Below the pieces are notes generated by a model. It had not been told where the DNA came from. It saw nothing but the letters and a program-made list of their open reading frames with translations, and ran no database searches. This document shows positions 1 to 8,692 of a stretch of DNA of 64,000 nt, piece by piece. This DNA comes from Bacilli bacterium. GTDB taxonomy: Bacteria; Bacillota_I; Bacilli_A; RF39; UBA660. The stretch spans positions 16,457-80,456 of the forward strand of contig JAFSEX010000019.1 in assembly GCA_017435465.1 (NCBI GenBank), in the 5' to 3' direction. Positions within the stretch are counted from its first letter, which is position 1. Each line of letters starts with the position of its first letter. The translations under genes and the position numbers were made by a program.

Positions 1-319
1 TAGTACAAATTTATATACAAATGGATTATGTAATTATTATCCAGTTGTAACTTCAGGAAAAAGAACGACAAAAACATTAAATGGTGGTGCTAGTGCACTA
101 ACAACTTATGACTTCGGGGATAATGATTATGCAAATGCTGATGCCTTTAAATCATATCTTGCAGGATTATATGCAAATGGTAATCCGTTAAAAGTATATA
201 TTGTTTCAGCAAATCCAACTGAAAGTTATATTAATTTACCAAAATTACCTGATTTTGATGGAAATATAAATGTTAGTTTAAACACTACAGTTCCATCATC
301 ATTTGAATTATCATATTAA
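1..319 (+). CDS. C-terminal part of a surface or appendage protein (5' end outside window)
   Basis: An open frame (codons from base 2) runs in from the left edge and stops with TAA at 317-319, giving about 105 residues rich in Asn, Thr, Ser and Tyr. The last 30 residues (LPKLPDFDGNINVSLNTTV followed by PSSFELSY) resemble the repeated beta-rich tails of cell-surface, prepilin-like and phage appendage proteins of gut Firmicutes. The prepilin-like protein at 52.5-54.0 kb ends in a similar style (IDLPNIKVSKGTTIISWN), so the two could be related. The N-terminal part is not visible, so no function is assigned. Confidence 0.6.
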   Translation, partial: STNLYTNGLCNYYPVVTSGKRTTKTLNGGASALTTYDFGDNDYANADAFKSYLAGLYANGNPLKVYIVSANPTESYINLPKLPDFDGNINVSLNTTVPSSFELSY

Positions 320-325
320 AATATT

Positions 326-362
326 AATTGATCAAATAAATTTAATTATTTGATCAATTTTA
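326..362 (+). terminator. Rho-independent terminator
   Basis: A 14-bp perfect stem (AATTGATCAAATAA pairing with TTATTTGATCAATT) with a 6-nt loop is followed by TTTATT. It closes the partial gene and separates it from xseA. Confidence 0.75.
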
Positions 363-391
363 TTGATTTAAACAATTATATATTATAGAAT
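363..391 (+). promoter_or_regulatory. Candidate sigma-A promoter of xseAB
   Basis: TTGATT at 363-368, 17-bp spacer, TAGAAT at 386-391, directly after the upstream terminator and 20 bp before the xseA start. Confidence 0.45.
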
Positions 392-410
392 TATTTATGG
401 AGGATGAATT

Positions 411-1817
411 ATGGATTTAGAAAAATATATTACAGTCGGTGATTTAAACAAATATATAAAAGGTGTTATGGAAAGTAATTCTAACCTTCAAAATGTATAT
501 TTAAAAGGCGAAATATCCAATTTTAAAGCACATACAAGGGGACATTGGTACTTTACTTTAAAAGATGAAACAAGTAGAATTAATGCAATTATGTTTTCCT
601 TTAATGCTAGTAAAGTTAAATTTGTTCCAATTGATGGAATGAAAGTTTTAGTAAATGGAAAAATAAGTGTATATGAAGCAAGTGGTAGTTATCAAATATA
701 TGTTACTGATATTATGAGTGATGGAGTAGGTAACTTACATATCGCTTTTGAACAATTAAAGAAAAAGTTAGAAACTGAAGGATTATTTGATAAAAAATAC
801 AAGAAACGTGTTCCTAAAATTCCTAAAAAAATTGGTATTGTAACTGCACCAACTGGGGCCGCAATTAAAGATATATTATCAACTATTAAAAGAAGGTTCC
901 CATTATGTGAAACTATTCTTTTTCCAGCACTAGTGCAAGGTGTTGATGCTGCACCATCAATTGTAAAACAAATTGAAAAAGCACAAAATTATGATATAGA
1001 TACATTAATTGTTGGACGTGGTGGTGGAAGTATAGAGGATTTATGGGCTTTTAACGAAGAAATAGTTGCCCGTGCAATATTTGCCTCTAAAGTCCCTGTA
1101 ATAAGTGCTGTAGGTCATGAAATAGACTTTACAATAAGTGATTTTGTGGCAGATCTTAGAGCTCCAACACCAACAGGTGCTGCAGAAATGGCTGTTCCAA
1201 ACTTTAAAGATATTTTAAATTATATTAGTCAAGTAAATATTAGACTAAATGAGGCTTTAAAAAAGAAATTAGATTATTTAAGTTTAAATTTAACAAAAAT
1301 CAAAAATTCATATATATTAAAAAATCCTATTTCAATGTATGAAATGAAAGAACAAAAATTAGATATTTTAATTGATAAGTTAAATAGTAATATTCAAAAT
1401 AAATTAGAAGTTAGTAAGAATAGATTTAATCAAATTAAGAATAACTATACTTTAAATAATCCTAAAAATATATATGAAATTAAAAAACAAAACTTAAATA
1501 ATTTAATATATACTTTATCTACTAAAACAAATAATATTGTTAAAGATAATAAAGTTAGACTTGCTAAATATGATAGTAAACGAATAAATCAAATTACTAT
1601 GAATTATATTAATAATAGTAATTTAAAAATAAATAATGTTATTGAAAAATTAGAAGTATTAAATCCTTTAAATTCTTTAAAAAGAGGATATTCAATAGTT
1701 AAAAAGAATGGTAAATCTATTAAAGATGTTAGAAATTTAAAAGAAAATGATATAATAAATATTGAGTTAAATAATGGTATAATTAAATCTACCGTTAATC
1801 AAATAGAAATGAGGTAA
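411..1817 (+). CDS. xseA: Exodeoxyribonuclease VII large subunit
   Basis: Catalytic subunit of ExoVII, which degrades single-stranded DNA from both ends to short oligonucleotides. An OB-fold DNA-binding domain occupies about residues 5-105. The catalytic core carries GIVTAPTGA (142-150), VGRGGGSIEDLWAFNEE (201-217) and GHEIDFTISD (235-244), all typical of XseA. The region from about 270 to 420 is a long Lys/Asn-rich helical part that binds the small subunits. A GGAGG motif sits about 10 bases before the ATG at 411. xseB follows after 4 bases, so the two are surely co-translated. At 468 residues it is slightly longer than most homologues, through the coiled-coil part. Confidence 0.96.
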   Translation: MDLEKYITVGDLNKYIKGVMESNSNLQNVYLKGEISNFKAHTRGHWYFTLKDETSRINAIMFSFNASKVKFVPIDGMKVLVNGKISVYEASGSYQIYVTDIMSDGVGNLHIAFEQLKKKLETEGLFDKKYKKRVPKIPKKIGIVTAPTGAAIKDILSTIKRRFPLCETILFPALVQGVDAAPSIVKQIEKAQNYDIDTLIVGRGGGSIEDLWAFNEEIVARAIFASKVPVISAVGHEIDFTISDFVADLRAPTPTGAAEMAVPNFKDILNYISQVNIRLNEALKKKLDYLSLNLTKIKNSYILKNPISMYEMKEQKLDILIDKLNSNIQNKLEVSKNRFNQIKNNYTLNNPKNIYEIKKQNLNNLIYTLSTKTNNIVKDNKVRLAKYDSKRINQITMNYINNSNLKINNVIEKLEVLNPLNSLKRGYSIVKKNGKSIKDVRNLKENDIINIELNNGIIKSTVNQIEMR

Positions 1818-1821
1818 TAAT

Positions 1822-2046
1822 ATGGAAGAAAAAGGAAAAACATTTGAACAAAAAATTAAAGAATTAGAACTTATTGTATCACAATTAGAAAGTGGTAATG
1901 TTGATTTAGATGATGCAATAAATAAATATACTAGTGCGATGCAAATTGCTAAAGAATGCTCTGAAAAGTTGAAAAACGCAGAAGAACAAATCAATAAAGT
2001 TTTAACTGAAAATGGTACTTTAGAAGATTTTAAATTAAGTGAATAA
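1822..2046 (+). CDS. xseB: Exodeoxyribonuclease VII small subunit
   Basis: 74-residue helical protein that pairs with XseA; several copies wrap the coiled coil of one large subunit. The central KELELIVSQLESGNVDLDDA segment is the family signature (first helix, turn, second helix). It starts 4 bases after the xseA stop with GAGG in the xseA tail as its ribosome site. The acidic C-terminus (ENGTLEDFKLSE) is also typical. ExoVII genes next to spoIVB recall the xseA-xseB...spoIVB neighbourhood of Bacillus, with the intervening genes missing here. Confidence 0.93.
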   Translation: MEEKGKTFEQKIKELELIVSQLESGNVDLDDAINKYTSAMQIAKECSEKLKNAEEQINKVLTENGTLEDFKLSE

Positions 2047-2091
2047 ATTTAATATTACTATAGTAAAAAACGATGAAAAATTAAAAAATCC

Positions 2092-2119
2092 AAATAATTC
2101 CAGCAATGGAATTATTTTT
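2092..2119 (+). terminator. Terminator after xseAB
   Basis: Stem AATAATTCC (2093-2101) / GGAATTATT (2108-2116) with a 6-nt loop, then a short T-run. Confidence 0.7.
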
Positions 2120-2183
2120 CATTTATAATATTTAAATATCATCTCATAATAATAATGTAGTCTGTGATACTATAGAAAAGGAG

Positions 2184-3188
2184 ATGATTAAAATTTTTAA
2201 AAAATTTAAAAACATTGTAATTAGTATTACACTATCTCTACTCACTATTATACCCAGTAATGTTTTAGCTTATTCAGATAAAATAATTCCAGGTGGTGAA
2301 AATATTGGCATACAAATTGATACAAAAGGTATAATGATTGTTGGACTTTATAAAGTAAATGATATTTATCCTGGACGTGAAGCTAATTTAAAAGTTGGAG
2401 ATATAATTACTAAAGTAAATGATGAAGTATGTGAAAATATTTCTGAAATGGTTAAAAAAATAGAAAATTTAGAAGATAAAGCCAATATTAAAATAACTTA
2501 TTTAAGAAATAGCGCTGAAAATGAAACGACTTTAAAATTAGTTAAACAAAAGGATAATGTATATCGTACTGGATTATATGTTAAAGACTCAGTAAATGGT
2601 ATTGGTACACTAACATATATTGACCCTGAAACTAAGTTTTATGGTGCATTAGGACATGAAATAATAGAAACTAATTCAGGTAAGAGACTTGATATAAAAG
2701 ATGGAAAAATCTATAAATCAGATGTTACAAGCATAGATAAAAGTAGTAGGGGAAATCCAGGTGAGAAAAACGCTAAATATTATCCAGAAGAAGTTTTTGG
2801 TAATATAAAAGAAAATACAACTTCTGGTATATTTGGTACTTATACTGATGAACTTCCAAATAAAGATACATTAAAAGTTGGTACAAAAGAAGATGTTAAC
2901 CTTGGTAAAGCAACTATTAGAACAGTTTTAGAGGGTAACAAAATTGAAGAATTTGAAATTCTAATTACTAAAGTTGACTATAATCTTGCTAGTACAAAAA
3001 ATATTTTATTTGAAATAACTGATGAAAAACTTCTTACAAAAACAGGTGGAGTTGTTCAAGGTATGAGTGGTAGTCCAATAATTCAAAATGATATGATAAT
3101 AGGCGCAGTTACACACGTGATAGTAGATGATACTACAAAAGGATATGGAATATTTATAACTACAATGTTGGAAGAAGGTGAAAATTAG
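2184..3188 (+). CDS. spoIVB: SpoIVB-like S55 serine peptidase (PDZ domain), sporulation signalling protease
   Basis: In Bacillus SpoIVB is secreted from the forespore into the intermembrane space and cleaves SpoIVFA, leading to pro-sigma-K activation. Here a membrane anchor or signal covers residues 10-30, a PDZ domain about 35-115, and the S55 peptidase the rest. Catalytic residues fit the family: H158 in GALGHE, D280, and S295 in QGMSGSPII, followed by IIGAVTHV and the YGIFI tail. The AAGGAG sequence abuts the ATG at 2184 with no spacer. The real initiation codon may therefore be a non-standard in-frame ATT a few codons downstream, or the ATG is used inefficiently; the start is uncertain. 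At 334 residues it is shorter than the Bacillus protein (about 425). Confidence 0.88.
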   Translation: MIKIFKKFKNIVISITLSLLTIIPSNVLAYSDKIIPGGENIGIQIDTKGIMIVGLYKVNDIYPGREANLKVGDIITKVNDEVCENISEMVKKIENLEDKANIKITYLRNSAENETTLKLVKQKDNVYRTGLYVKDSVNGIGTLTYIDPETKFYGALGHEIIETNSGKRLDIKDGKIYKSDVTSIDKSSRGNPGEKNAKYYPEEVFGNIKENTTSGIFGTYTDELPNKDTLKVGTKEDVNLGKATIRTVLEGNKIEEFEILITKVDYNLASTKNILFEITDEKLLTKTGGVVQGMSGSPIIQNDMIIGAVTHVIVDDTTKGYGIFITTMLEEGEN

Positions 3189-3212
3189 GAGTATTTTACT
3201 CCTAATTTTTAC
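3183..3212 (+). terminator. Terminator after spoIVB
   Basis: AATTAGGAGTA, short loop, TACTCCTAATTTTT; the stem begins in the last codons of spoIVB. Confidence 0.8.
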
Positions 3213-3255
3213 AAATATTTTAAAATAATTATGGTTAAATAAAATTGGTGATACT

Positions 3256-3606
3256 ATGATTAAAGTTTTAAAGAATATAATTATATGTTGTATTATATCA
3301 ATCATTTTAGTTATTATACTAAAGAATAATACTGAATCAATATATGTAGATATAGTAAATCCTAGTAATGCTAAAGTAGTATTTAATTCAATTTTAGGAG
3401 ATAGTGTTGAAATAAAACGTGGAAATTTTATTACAATTGATATTAATAGTGATTTAGATGAATATAAGATTATAGATACTAACAATCTTTTAAAGATTGA
3501 AAATAATAGAATAAGTGCTGAAAATATTGGTAAAACAGAGATTTATGTAATAAGTTTAGATGAAAAGATAAAATCTAATATTTATACTATTAATGTTATT
3601 GAATAA
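3256..3606 (+). CDS. Small membrane-anchored protein, possible Ig-like (BIG2-type) fold
   Basis: 116 residues, not assigned to a known family with certainty. An N-terminal hydrophobic segment (about residues 7-23) should anchor it, with roughly 90 residues outside. The external part has alternating beta-type residues and ends with RISAENIGKTEIYVIS, resembling the last strands of bacterial Ig-like domain 2 ('V..G.T.I.V'). The start ATG follows GGTGATACT, a weak ribosome site. It lies in a tandem + strand row between spoIVB and the TSCPD gene, but has its own terminators on both sides, so it may be an independent unit. Confidence 0.6.
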   Translation: MIKVLKNIIICCIISIILVIILKNNTESIYVDIVNPSNAKVVFNSILGDSVEIKRGNFITIDINSDLDEYKIIDTNNLLKIENNRISAENIGKTEIYVISLDEKIKSNIYTINVIE

Positions 3607-3620
3607 ATTTTGAAAAAATT

Positions 3621-3642
3621 AAGACTTAAAAGTCTTTTTTTG
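3621..3642 (+). terminator. Short terminator
   Basis: AAGACTT / AAGTCTT stem with a 2-nt loop, then seven T. It ends transcription of the upstream small protein gene. Confidence 0.7.
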
Positions 3643-3671
3643 TTATAATTATTGTATAGTAGGTGAGAGTA

Positions 3672-3932
3672 ATGAAAAGAATGATTGAATATATTCCAAC
3701 AGGAGTTTGTTCTAGAAAAATTATTATTGAAATAGAAAATGATATTATTAATAATTTAAAAGTAATTGGTGGATGTTCAGGTAATTTACTTGGAATTAGT
3801 GCTTTGTGTAAAGGAATGAAAGTTGATGAAGTTATTCAAAAATTGAATGGGATAAAATGTGGTATGAAACATACTTCTTGTCCAGATCAAATTTCAAAAG
3901 CATTATTAAGTATTAAAGAAGGTGTAAAATAA
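3672..3932 (+). CDS. TSCPD domain protein (TIGR03905 family)
   Basis: Small conserved protein (86 residues from this start) named for the TSCPD motif, seen here as HTSCPDQIS near the C-terminus. Other conserved parts are YIPTGVCSRKI at the start, GGCSGNLLGISAL, and GMKVDEVIQKLNGIKCG. The three conserved Cys suggest metal or redox chemistry, but the role is unknown. A GTG at 3663 lies inside the GGTGAG Shine-Dalgarno, so the ATG at 3672 is preferred. The next gene starts immediately after the stop, so the two are translationally coupled. Confidence 0.85.
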   Translation: MKRMIEYIPTGVCSRKIIIEIENDIINNLKVIGGCSGNLLGISALCKGMKVDEVIQKLNGIKCGMKHTSCPDQISKALLSIKEGVK

Positions 3933-5393
3933 ATGAAGAAAGGTTTTGACAACAAAAAATATTTAGAAATTCAAAGTGAAAAAATATTAGAAAGAATTAA
4001 AATGTTTGACAACAAATTATATTTAGAATTTGGTGGTAAAATATTTGATGATTTTCATGCTGCTAGGGTATTACCAGGCTTTGAACCGGATTCTAAAATA
4101 CAACTTTTAAGAACTTTAAAAGATGATTTAGAGATAATTTTTTGTATAAGTGCGAAAGATATTGAAAAAAATAAAATACGTGCAGATCATGGTATAACAT
4201 ATGATATGGAACTATTAAGATTAATTGATAGTTTAAGAAAATTGGATTTGACAGTGTCAAGTGTAGTTATTACACAATTTTCAGGACAACCATCCGCACA
4301 AACTTTTAAAAATAAATTAGAAAGATTAGATATTAAAACATATATCCATACTTATACAAAAGGTTATCCTACTGATGTAGATGTTATTGTTAGTGATGAA
4401 GGATATGGGGCAAATCCATATATTGAAACTACTAAACCATTAGTAGTAGTTGCAGCACCTGGCCCATGTAGTGGGAAACTTGCTACTTGTTTATCACAGT
4501 TGTACCATGAACATAAAAGAAATATCAAGGCTGGATATGCAAAATTTGAAACATTTCCAGTATGGAGTTTACCACTTAAACATCCTGTAAATGTAGCGTA
4601 TGAAGCTGCTACTGCAGATTTAAAAGATGTTAATATGATAGATTCATTTCATTTAACTGAATATGGAATAACAGCTGTAAACTATAATCGTGATTTAGAA
4701 GTATTCCCAGTACTTAAAAATATTCTTTACAAAATAACTGGAGAATATATTTACAAATCCCCAACAGATATGGGTGTAAATATGATTGGTAGTTGTATAA
4801 TAGATGATAATATAGTTTGTGAAGCTTCAAAACAAGAAATTATTAGAAGATATTATAATAGTTTGTGTGATTATAAAAAAGGTGAATTAGAGTTGGATGC
4901 ATCCCAAAGAATAAAAGTCTTAATGGACGAATTATCAATTAAAACATCTGATAGAAAAGTAGTAGAGCCTACATTAAATAAATTAATTGAAAAGAAAACA
5001 AATGTAATTTCAATTGAAATAAATGGTGATATTATTTCCGGAAAAGATTCTAAAATAATGAGTTGTTCGGCATCTATGATAATTAATACAATCAAAAAAC
5101 TTGCTAAAATTGATGATGAAATTCATTTAATTTCTCCTATAGTTTTAGAACCAATGCTAAAATTAAAACGTGAAATATACAAAAATGATGATGTGTTAAG
5201 TTTACATGATGTGTTGACTGCACTTAGTATATGCGCCGCAACTAATCCTACGGTTGAGATTACATTATCAAAAATTAAAAACTTAGAAAATTGTGATGCA
5301 CATGCAAGTTGTATATTGCCAGATGAAGATTTAAAAATATTAAAGAAACTTAAAATAAATGTAACATCTGAACCAGTTTTTAATACAAAATAA
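3933..5393 (+). CDS. DUF1846 family protein
   Basis: 486 residues, full length for PF08903. Strong family landmarks are [19 protein letters not shown] at the N-terminus, [21 protein letters not shown] (about 30-50), [53 protein letters not shown] and [11 protein letters not shown]. The APGPGSGK-like segment suggests nucleotide or phosphate binding, and structures of the family show Rossmann-like folds, but no reaction is established. It starts at 3933 directly after the TSCPD stop, forming a two-gene unit. A shared palindromic terminator follows. Confidence 0.9.
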   Translation: MKKGFDNKKYLEIQSEKILERIKMFDNKLYLEFGGKIFDDFHAARVLPGFEPDSKIQLLRTLKDDLEIIFCISAKDIEKNKIRADHGITYDMELLRLIDSLRKLDLTVSSVVITQFSGQPSAQTFKNKLERLDIKTYIHTYTKGYPTDVDVIVSDEGYGANPYIETTKPLVVVAAPGPCSGKLATCLSQLYHEHKRNIKAGYAKFETFPVWSLPLKHPVNVAYEAATADLKDVNMIDSFHLTEYGITAVNYNRDLEVFPVLKNILYKITGEYIYKSPTDMGVNMIGSCIIDDNIVCEASKQEIIRRYYNSLCDYKKGELELDASQRIKVLMDELSIKTSDRKVVEPTLNKLIEKKTNVISIEINGDIISGKDSKIMSCSASMIINTIKKLAKIDDEIHLISPIVLEPMLKLKREIYKNDDVLSLHDVLTALSICAATNPTVEITLSKIKNLENCDAHASCILPDEDLKILKKLKINVTSEPVFNTK

Positions 5394-5417
5394 AAAAGTT
5401 CCACTTGGAACTTTTTT
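5394..5417. terminator. Bidirectional terminator
   Basis: AAAAAAGTTCCA / TGGAACTTTTTT is a near-perfect palindrome with A- and T-tracts on both sides. It can serve the DUF1846 gene (+) and the facing small gene (-). Confidence 0.8.
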
Positions 5418-5502
5418 AAATCATAATTAAACTTGCTACAAATGTCGCAATCATTGCAATTGCCAAAACTAAAGCTATAATTTTTCTAGTTTTTTTACCC
5501 AT
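5416..5502 (-). CDS. 28-residue membrane peptide, Prli42-like
   Basis: Start ATG (complement of 5500-5502) preceded by GAGGTG eight bases upstream. The peptide begins MGKKTRKIIALVLAIAMIAT and continues FVASLIMI: a basic N-terminus followed by one membrane helix. Length and composition match the Prli42 family, tiny membrane proteins that link the stressosome to the membrane in Listeria and relatives. No stressosome genes are visible in this window, so the assignment rests on form only. It is the only minus-strand gene left of dif and has its own promoter. Confidence 0.6.
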   Translation of the reverse strand: MGKKTRKIIALVLAIAMIATFVASLIMI

Positions 5503-5522
5503 TTTTTATACACCTCGATATA

Positions 5523-5551
5523 ATTATAATAAATATCAAAATAAAAATCAA
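5523..5551 (-). promoter_or_regulatory. Sigma-A promoter of the small membrane peptide
   Basis: On the minus strand TTGATT, 17-bp spacer, TATAAT. The -10 lies about 20 bases before the start codon. Confidence 0.6.
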
Positions 5552-5607
5552 ATATTTAAGTAATAAATTTGAATTTTACAAATATAATTAACTGGGTGAA
5601 GAAATAA

Positions 5608-6237
5608 ATGAGAAAATTATTCAAAATAATAAACGTAGAATTTAAAAAACATAAAAAATTACTAATATTTGTAACAATTCTTCTAACAATTGGATTAATA
5701 ACTGGATCACTATTTATTACAATTTTAAATGATAGCGATAAAAAATTAGTGTTAGAAACAATTACTAATTATTTTAATCAAATAAAATTAAATAAAGTTG
5801 ATTTTTTATATTGTCTTAGGACAAGTTTAATATCTAATTTAATATATATATTATTCATTTGGTTATTGGGTATATCAATAATAGGAATTCCTTTAATATT
5901 ATTTTTAATTTTTATTAAAAGTTTTATATTAGGTTTTTCAATTGGTTCAATTATATGTAAATATGGTTTTAGTGGAATATTATTATCCCTTAGTTATACA
6001 TTTCCACATCATATTATAAATATTATAATTGTAAGTTTTATTGGATTATATGCGCTAAAAGTATCCTTATCTTTATTTCAATTAATATTTAGTAAGAAAC
6101 AAATTAATTTTAAAATAATTATTAGAAAATATTTTGGTGTGTTAATAATTACTATTATACTTGCAATCATGTCTTCTTTGATTGAAACATTTATTACACC
6201 ATACTTTATTAATTTATTTTCTTTTCTTATTAAATAG
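5608..6237 (+). CDS. spoIIM: Stage II sporulation protein M (SpoIIM)
   Basis: Integral membrane protein of the SpoIID-SpoIIM-SpoIIP complex that removes septal peptidoglycan during forespore engulfment. 209 residues with about five membrane segments. Family landmarks are FLYCLRTSLISNL, the IIGIPLILFLIFIKSFILGF helix, YTFPHHIINI (the conserved 'PHG/PHH' region) and a final helix near the C-terminus. A GGGTGAAG ribosome site precedes the ATG. spoIIP is about 8 kb away on the other side of dif. No sigma-E-type promoter could be recognised upstream. Confidence 0.85.
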   Translation: MRKLFKIINVEFKKHKKLLIFVTILLTIGLITGSLFITILNDSDKKLVLETITNYFNQIKLNKVDFLYCLRTSLISNLIYILFIWLLGISIIGIPLILFLIFIKSFILGFSIGSIICKYGFSGILLSLSYTFPHHIINIIIVSFIGLYALKVSLSLFQLIFSKKQINFKIIIRKYFGVLIITIILAIMSSLIETFITPYFINLFSFLIK

Positions 6238-6258
6238 TTTACATATGTACTAAAAAAC

Positions 6259-6287
6259 TTGAAAATTAGACATATTTATGTTAATAT
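6259..6287 (+). promoter_or_regulatory. mnmA: Sigma-A promoter of mnmA
   Basis: TTGAAA (6259-6264), exactly 17 bp, TAATAT (6282-6287). Transcription should begin near 6294, just before the leader hairpin. Confidence 0.65.
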
Positions 6288-6298
6288 GTAAATAGATT

Positions 6299-6327
6299 AG
6301 TACTTAATCAATAACTGATTGGGTACT
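6299..6327 (+). promoter_or_regulatory. Leader hairpin upstream of mnmA
   Basis: AGTACTTAATCA (6299-6310) and TGATTGGGTACT (6316-6327) pair over 12 positions (two G-U) around a 5-nt loop. There is no clean T-run afterwards, so it is not an obvious terminator. It sits at the very 5' end of the predicted mRNA and may stabilise it or regulate translation. Confidence 0.4.
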
Positions 6328-6355
6328 ATTTATTTAGTTATCGTGTGGTGAGATT

Positions 6356-7468
6356 ATGGATAAAAAAGTTATTGTTGGAATGAGTGGGGGAGTTGACTCT
6401 TCAGTTGCGGCGATTCTATTAAAAGAACAAGGATACGTTGTTGAAGGATTATTCATGCGCAATTGGGATAGTATGATGAATAATGATATTTTAGGTAATC
6501 CCGATTTAGAAAAAAATGATATTTGTCCTCAAGAACAAGATTATAATGATGCTTTAGAAGTTTGTAAAAAACTTAATATTCCTTTACATAGAGTAGACTT
6601 TGTAAAAGAATATTGGGATTATGTATTCGAGTATTTTTTAGATGAATTAAAACGTGGTAGAACTCCTAATCCAGATATAATGTGTAATAAGTTTATTAAA
6701 TTTGATTTATTTATCAAAGAAGCTAAAAAACTAGGTGCAGATTATATCGCAACAGGCCATTATGCTAGACTAAAAGATGGTAAGTTACTAAGGGGTTTAG
6801 ATAATAATAAAGATCAAACATATTTTTTATGTCAGTTATCAAACAATCAACTTGATAATGTATTATTTCCAGTAGGAGATTTAAATAAAAGTGAAGTTCG
6901 TGAAATAGCTTCTAAATTTGATTTAATAACTGCAAATAAAAAAGATTCAACCGGTATATGTTTTATTGGGGAGAGAAACTTTACAAATTTCTTAAAAAAT
7001 TATCTACCAAATCAACCTGGTAAAATAATTGATATTGACACTAATGAAGTAATTGGTGAACATATTGGACTTATGCATTATACTATTGGACAACGTAAAG
7101 GTATTGGTGTATCTGGAAATAAAGAAAAATTATTTGTTGTAGGTAAAAACATTGAAGATAATATCTTATATGTTTCATTTGGAGATGATAGTGAATACTT
7201 ATATTCAGATGAAGCAATAATTGAAGATATGAATTTTATTAGTGATTTAAGACCAACTAATGCAAGCGCAAAATTTAGATATAGACAACAAGATATTCCA
7301 GTTGAAATTGAATATATTGATGAAAAACATATAAAAGTTAGATATCCTGAAAAAGTACGAGCGGTAACACCTGGACAAGCATGTGTATTATATTTAGGTG
7401 AAGAATGTCTTGGTGGGGGAATTATTAAAGAAATAAGAAAAAACAATGAAAAGTTGTGGTATTTATAA
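6356..7468 (+). CDS. mnmA: tRNA-specific 2-thiouridylase MnmA
   Basis: Makes 2-thiouridine at wobble U34 of Lys, Glu and Gln tRNAs, using ATP and persulfide sulfur. The ATP-binding PP-loop is GMSGGVDSS (residues 8-16). The nucleophile is C110 in NPDIMCN and the partner Cys is C202 in STGICFIGE; both catalytic cysteines are present. ATGHYARL and IGQRKGIGV are further family motifs. 370 residues is the usual length. GGTGAG precedes the ATG by six bases. It is transcribed alone, behind its own promoter and leader hairpin. Confidence 0.96.
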   Translation: MDKKVIVGMSGGVDSSVAAILLKEQGYVVEGLFMRNWDSMMNNDILGNPDLEKNDICPQEQDYNDALEVCKKLNIPLHRVDFVKEYWDYVFEYFLDELKRGRTPNPDIMCNKFIKFDLFIKEAKKLGADYIATGHYARLKDGKLLRGLDNNKDQTYFLCQLSNNQLDNVLFPVGDLNKSEVREIASKFDLITANKKDSTGICFIGERNFTNFLKNYLPNQPGKIIDIDTNEVIGEHIGLMHYTIGQRKGIGVSGNKEKLFVVGKNIEDNILYVSFGDDSEYLYSDEAIIEDMNFISDLRPTNASAKFRYRQQDIPVEIEYIDEKHIKVRYPEKVRAVTPGQACVLYLGEECLGGGIIKEIRKNNEKLWYL

Positions 7469-7487
7469 TTTTACACTTTATTAATAC

Positions 7488-7515
7488 TTGACATTATTCA
7501 TAATCATGGTAAAAT
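7488..7515 (+). promoter_or_regulatory. Sigma-A promoter of the HTH gene
   Basis: Consensus TTGACA (7488-7493), 16-bp spacer, TAAAAT (7510-7515). Confidence 0.65.
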
Positions 7516-7544
7516 TATTAATGTGGAATATGGAGGTTTTCATA

Positions 7545-8315
7545 ATGGAAGAACTTAACAAAGTTTTACAAGAATTAGATATTTCAAAAGTTCGTTTAGC
7601 AAAATTCTTAGGTGTTTCTAGACAAATGGTATATAACTATTTAGATAGTGATAATTTGGAGAAAATGCCTACAGATAAAAAATTAAAATTATTTGACTTA
7701 TTAAATATTGAAGATTTAAATGATTTAAAAAAACTTAAAATTGATGCTGAATATTCAATGGAAATAGATTCTAAATTAAATCAAGGAGTTAAGAGAGTTT
7801 CAAACGAGAATACAACAGTTGATTTAAAAGGATTAAACAAAAATGATGCTGAAATTTTAAATAATATTTTCAATTATATTAAAGATAAATTAATGGATGA
7901 TAAAACAGATACATCATCAAATATATTTAAATATTTATATCATTTTTTACAATCAATGGACAATGCTAAAGAGTTAAAATATATTTTAGGTTATGTTTCA
8001 AAATCTACTGGATTTACTGATCCTAATAAATTTGTTTTTAATGAAGACCAACAATTTATTTTTGAAGGTATTATGTATTCAGCAATGACATTATATACTA
8101 ATGGTGGAGCATCAAAAAGTAAAGTTGCTGAATCCCATAGACGTTGGGTTTCTGAAATTGAAGCTAAAAAAGAAGAAAAATTAAGTAGAACTCAACAATT
8201 AAATTCTGCTAAAGTTCAAGCTTTAAAAGAACTTGGTTATTCTGAAATAAATGAAACTAATGCTGGCGAAGTATTAGAAAAAATAGCAGAAATTCAATCT
8301 AGAAATGTAGTTTAA
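7545..8315 (+). CDS. XRE-like helix-turn-helix protein of unknown role
   Basis: 256 residues. The first 60 form a Cro/C1-type HTH: LQELDISKVRLAKFLGVSRQ followed by MVYNYLDSDN, where 'LAKFLGVSRQMVYNYL' is the scanning and recognition helix pair. The rest is helical with a charged coil near residues 200-235 and no domain I recognise. An in-frame TTG at 7488 lies in the -35 box, so the ATG at 7545 with GGAGG seven bases upstream is the start. It is a single-gene unit with a consensus promoter and a strong terminator. DNA binding is inferred from the HTH only. Confidence 0.75.
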   Translation: MEELNKVLQELDISKVRLAKFLGVSRQMVYNYLDSDNLEKMPTDKKLKLFDLLNIEDLNDLKKLKIDAEYSMEIDSKLNQGVKRVSNENTTVDLKGLNKNDAEILNNIFNYIKDKLMDDKTDTSSNIFKYLYHFLQSMDNAKELKYILGYVSKSTGFTDPNKFVFNEDQQFIFEGIMYSAMTLYTNGGASKSKVAESHRRWVSEIEAKKEEKLSRTQQLNSAKVQALKELGYSEINETNAGEVLEKIAEIQSRNVV

Positions 8316-8344
8316 ACAATCCAATTATTTGGATTGTTTTTTTT
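8314..8344 (+). terminator. Terminator after the HTH gene
   Basis: AACAATCCAA / TTGGATTGTT stem followed by eight T. The T-run overlaps the -35 box of the next promoter. Confidence 0.85.
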
Positions 8345-8371
8345 GACAACAAATAAAATTTATTATATAAT
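8343..8371 (+). promoter_or_regulatory. Perfect consensus sigma-A promoter
   Basis: TTGACA (8343-8348), 17-bp spacer, TATAAT (8366-8371). No base deviates from consensus, so the 58-residue peptide downstream should be highly expressed. Confidence 0.85.
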
Positions 8372-8396
8372 TAATTCATGATAGGAGGATTAAAAA

Positions 8397-8573
8397 ATGG
8401 AATTAACAAATGAACAATTAAATAAAGTTATTGCAGGTAATTCACATGGGATGAGTGAAGATGCTGCACTTCAAAATGAAAATCTATATAGAGAAAAAAT
8501 GATTGAAAAATTAAAAGAAGAAAAAGAAAAATTGATTGATAATAATCAAAAAAACAATAACAAAAATAAATAA
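8397..8573 (+). CDS. 58-residue peptide with double-glycine-like leader
   Basis: Too short for ordinary ORF calling but well supported: AGGAGG lies eight bases before the ATG, a perfect consensus promoter precedes it and a terminator follows. The N-terminus MELTNEQLNKVIAGNSHG looks like the leader of double-glycine bacteriocins and related exported peptides (E-L-T-x-E-x-L-x-x-V-x-x-G), with AG in place of GG. The remaining 40 residues are a charged helix (EKMIEKLKEEKEKL) ending in an Asn/Lys tail, unlike a typical bacteriocin core. No ABC transporter or immunity gene lies next to it. An abundant small intracellular protein is an equally possible reading. Confidence 0.65.
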   Translation: MELTNEQLNKVIAGNSHGMSEDAALQNENLYREKMIEKLKEEKEKLIDNNQKNNNKNK

Positions 8574-8692
8574 TATTTTATACAAAATTTAACAGTAAAT
8601 CATTTAATTTAATAAAACATTCAGTTTCTTATATACTTTTTTTAATATTTTGTATTGTATTAATTATAATCAATTTATTAAGTGGAATATAA

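Noticed and set aside
8570..8692. Hydrophobic open frame after the 58-residue peptide (one membrane helix, ends LLSGI)
   Set aside because: No ATG, GTG or TTG start in the frame. A slippery A AAA AAC at 8549-8555 would shift into it, but the -1 frame stops at once (TAA at 8558).
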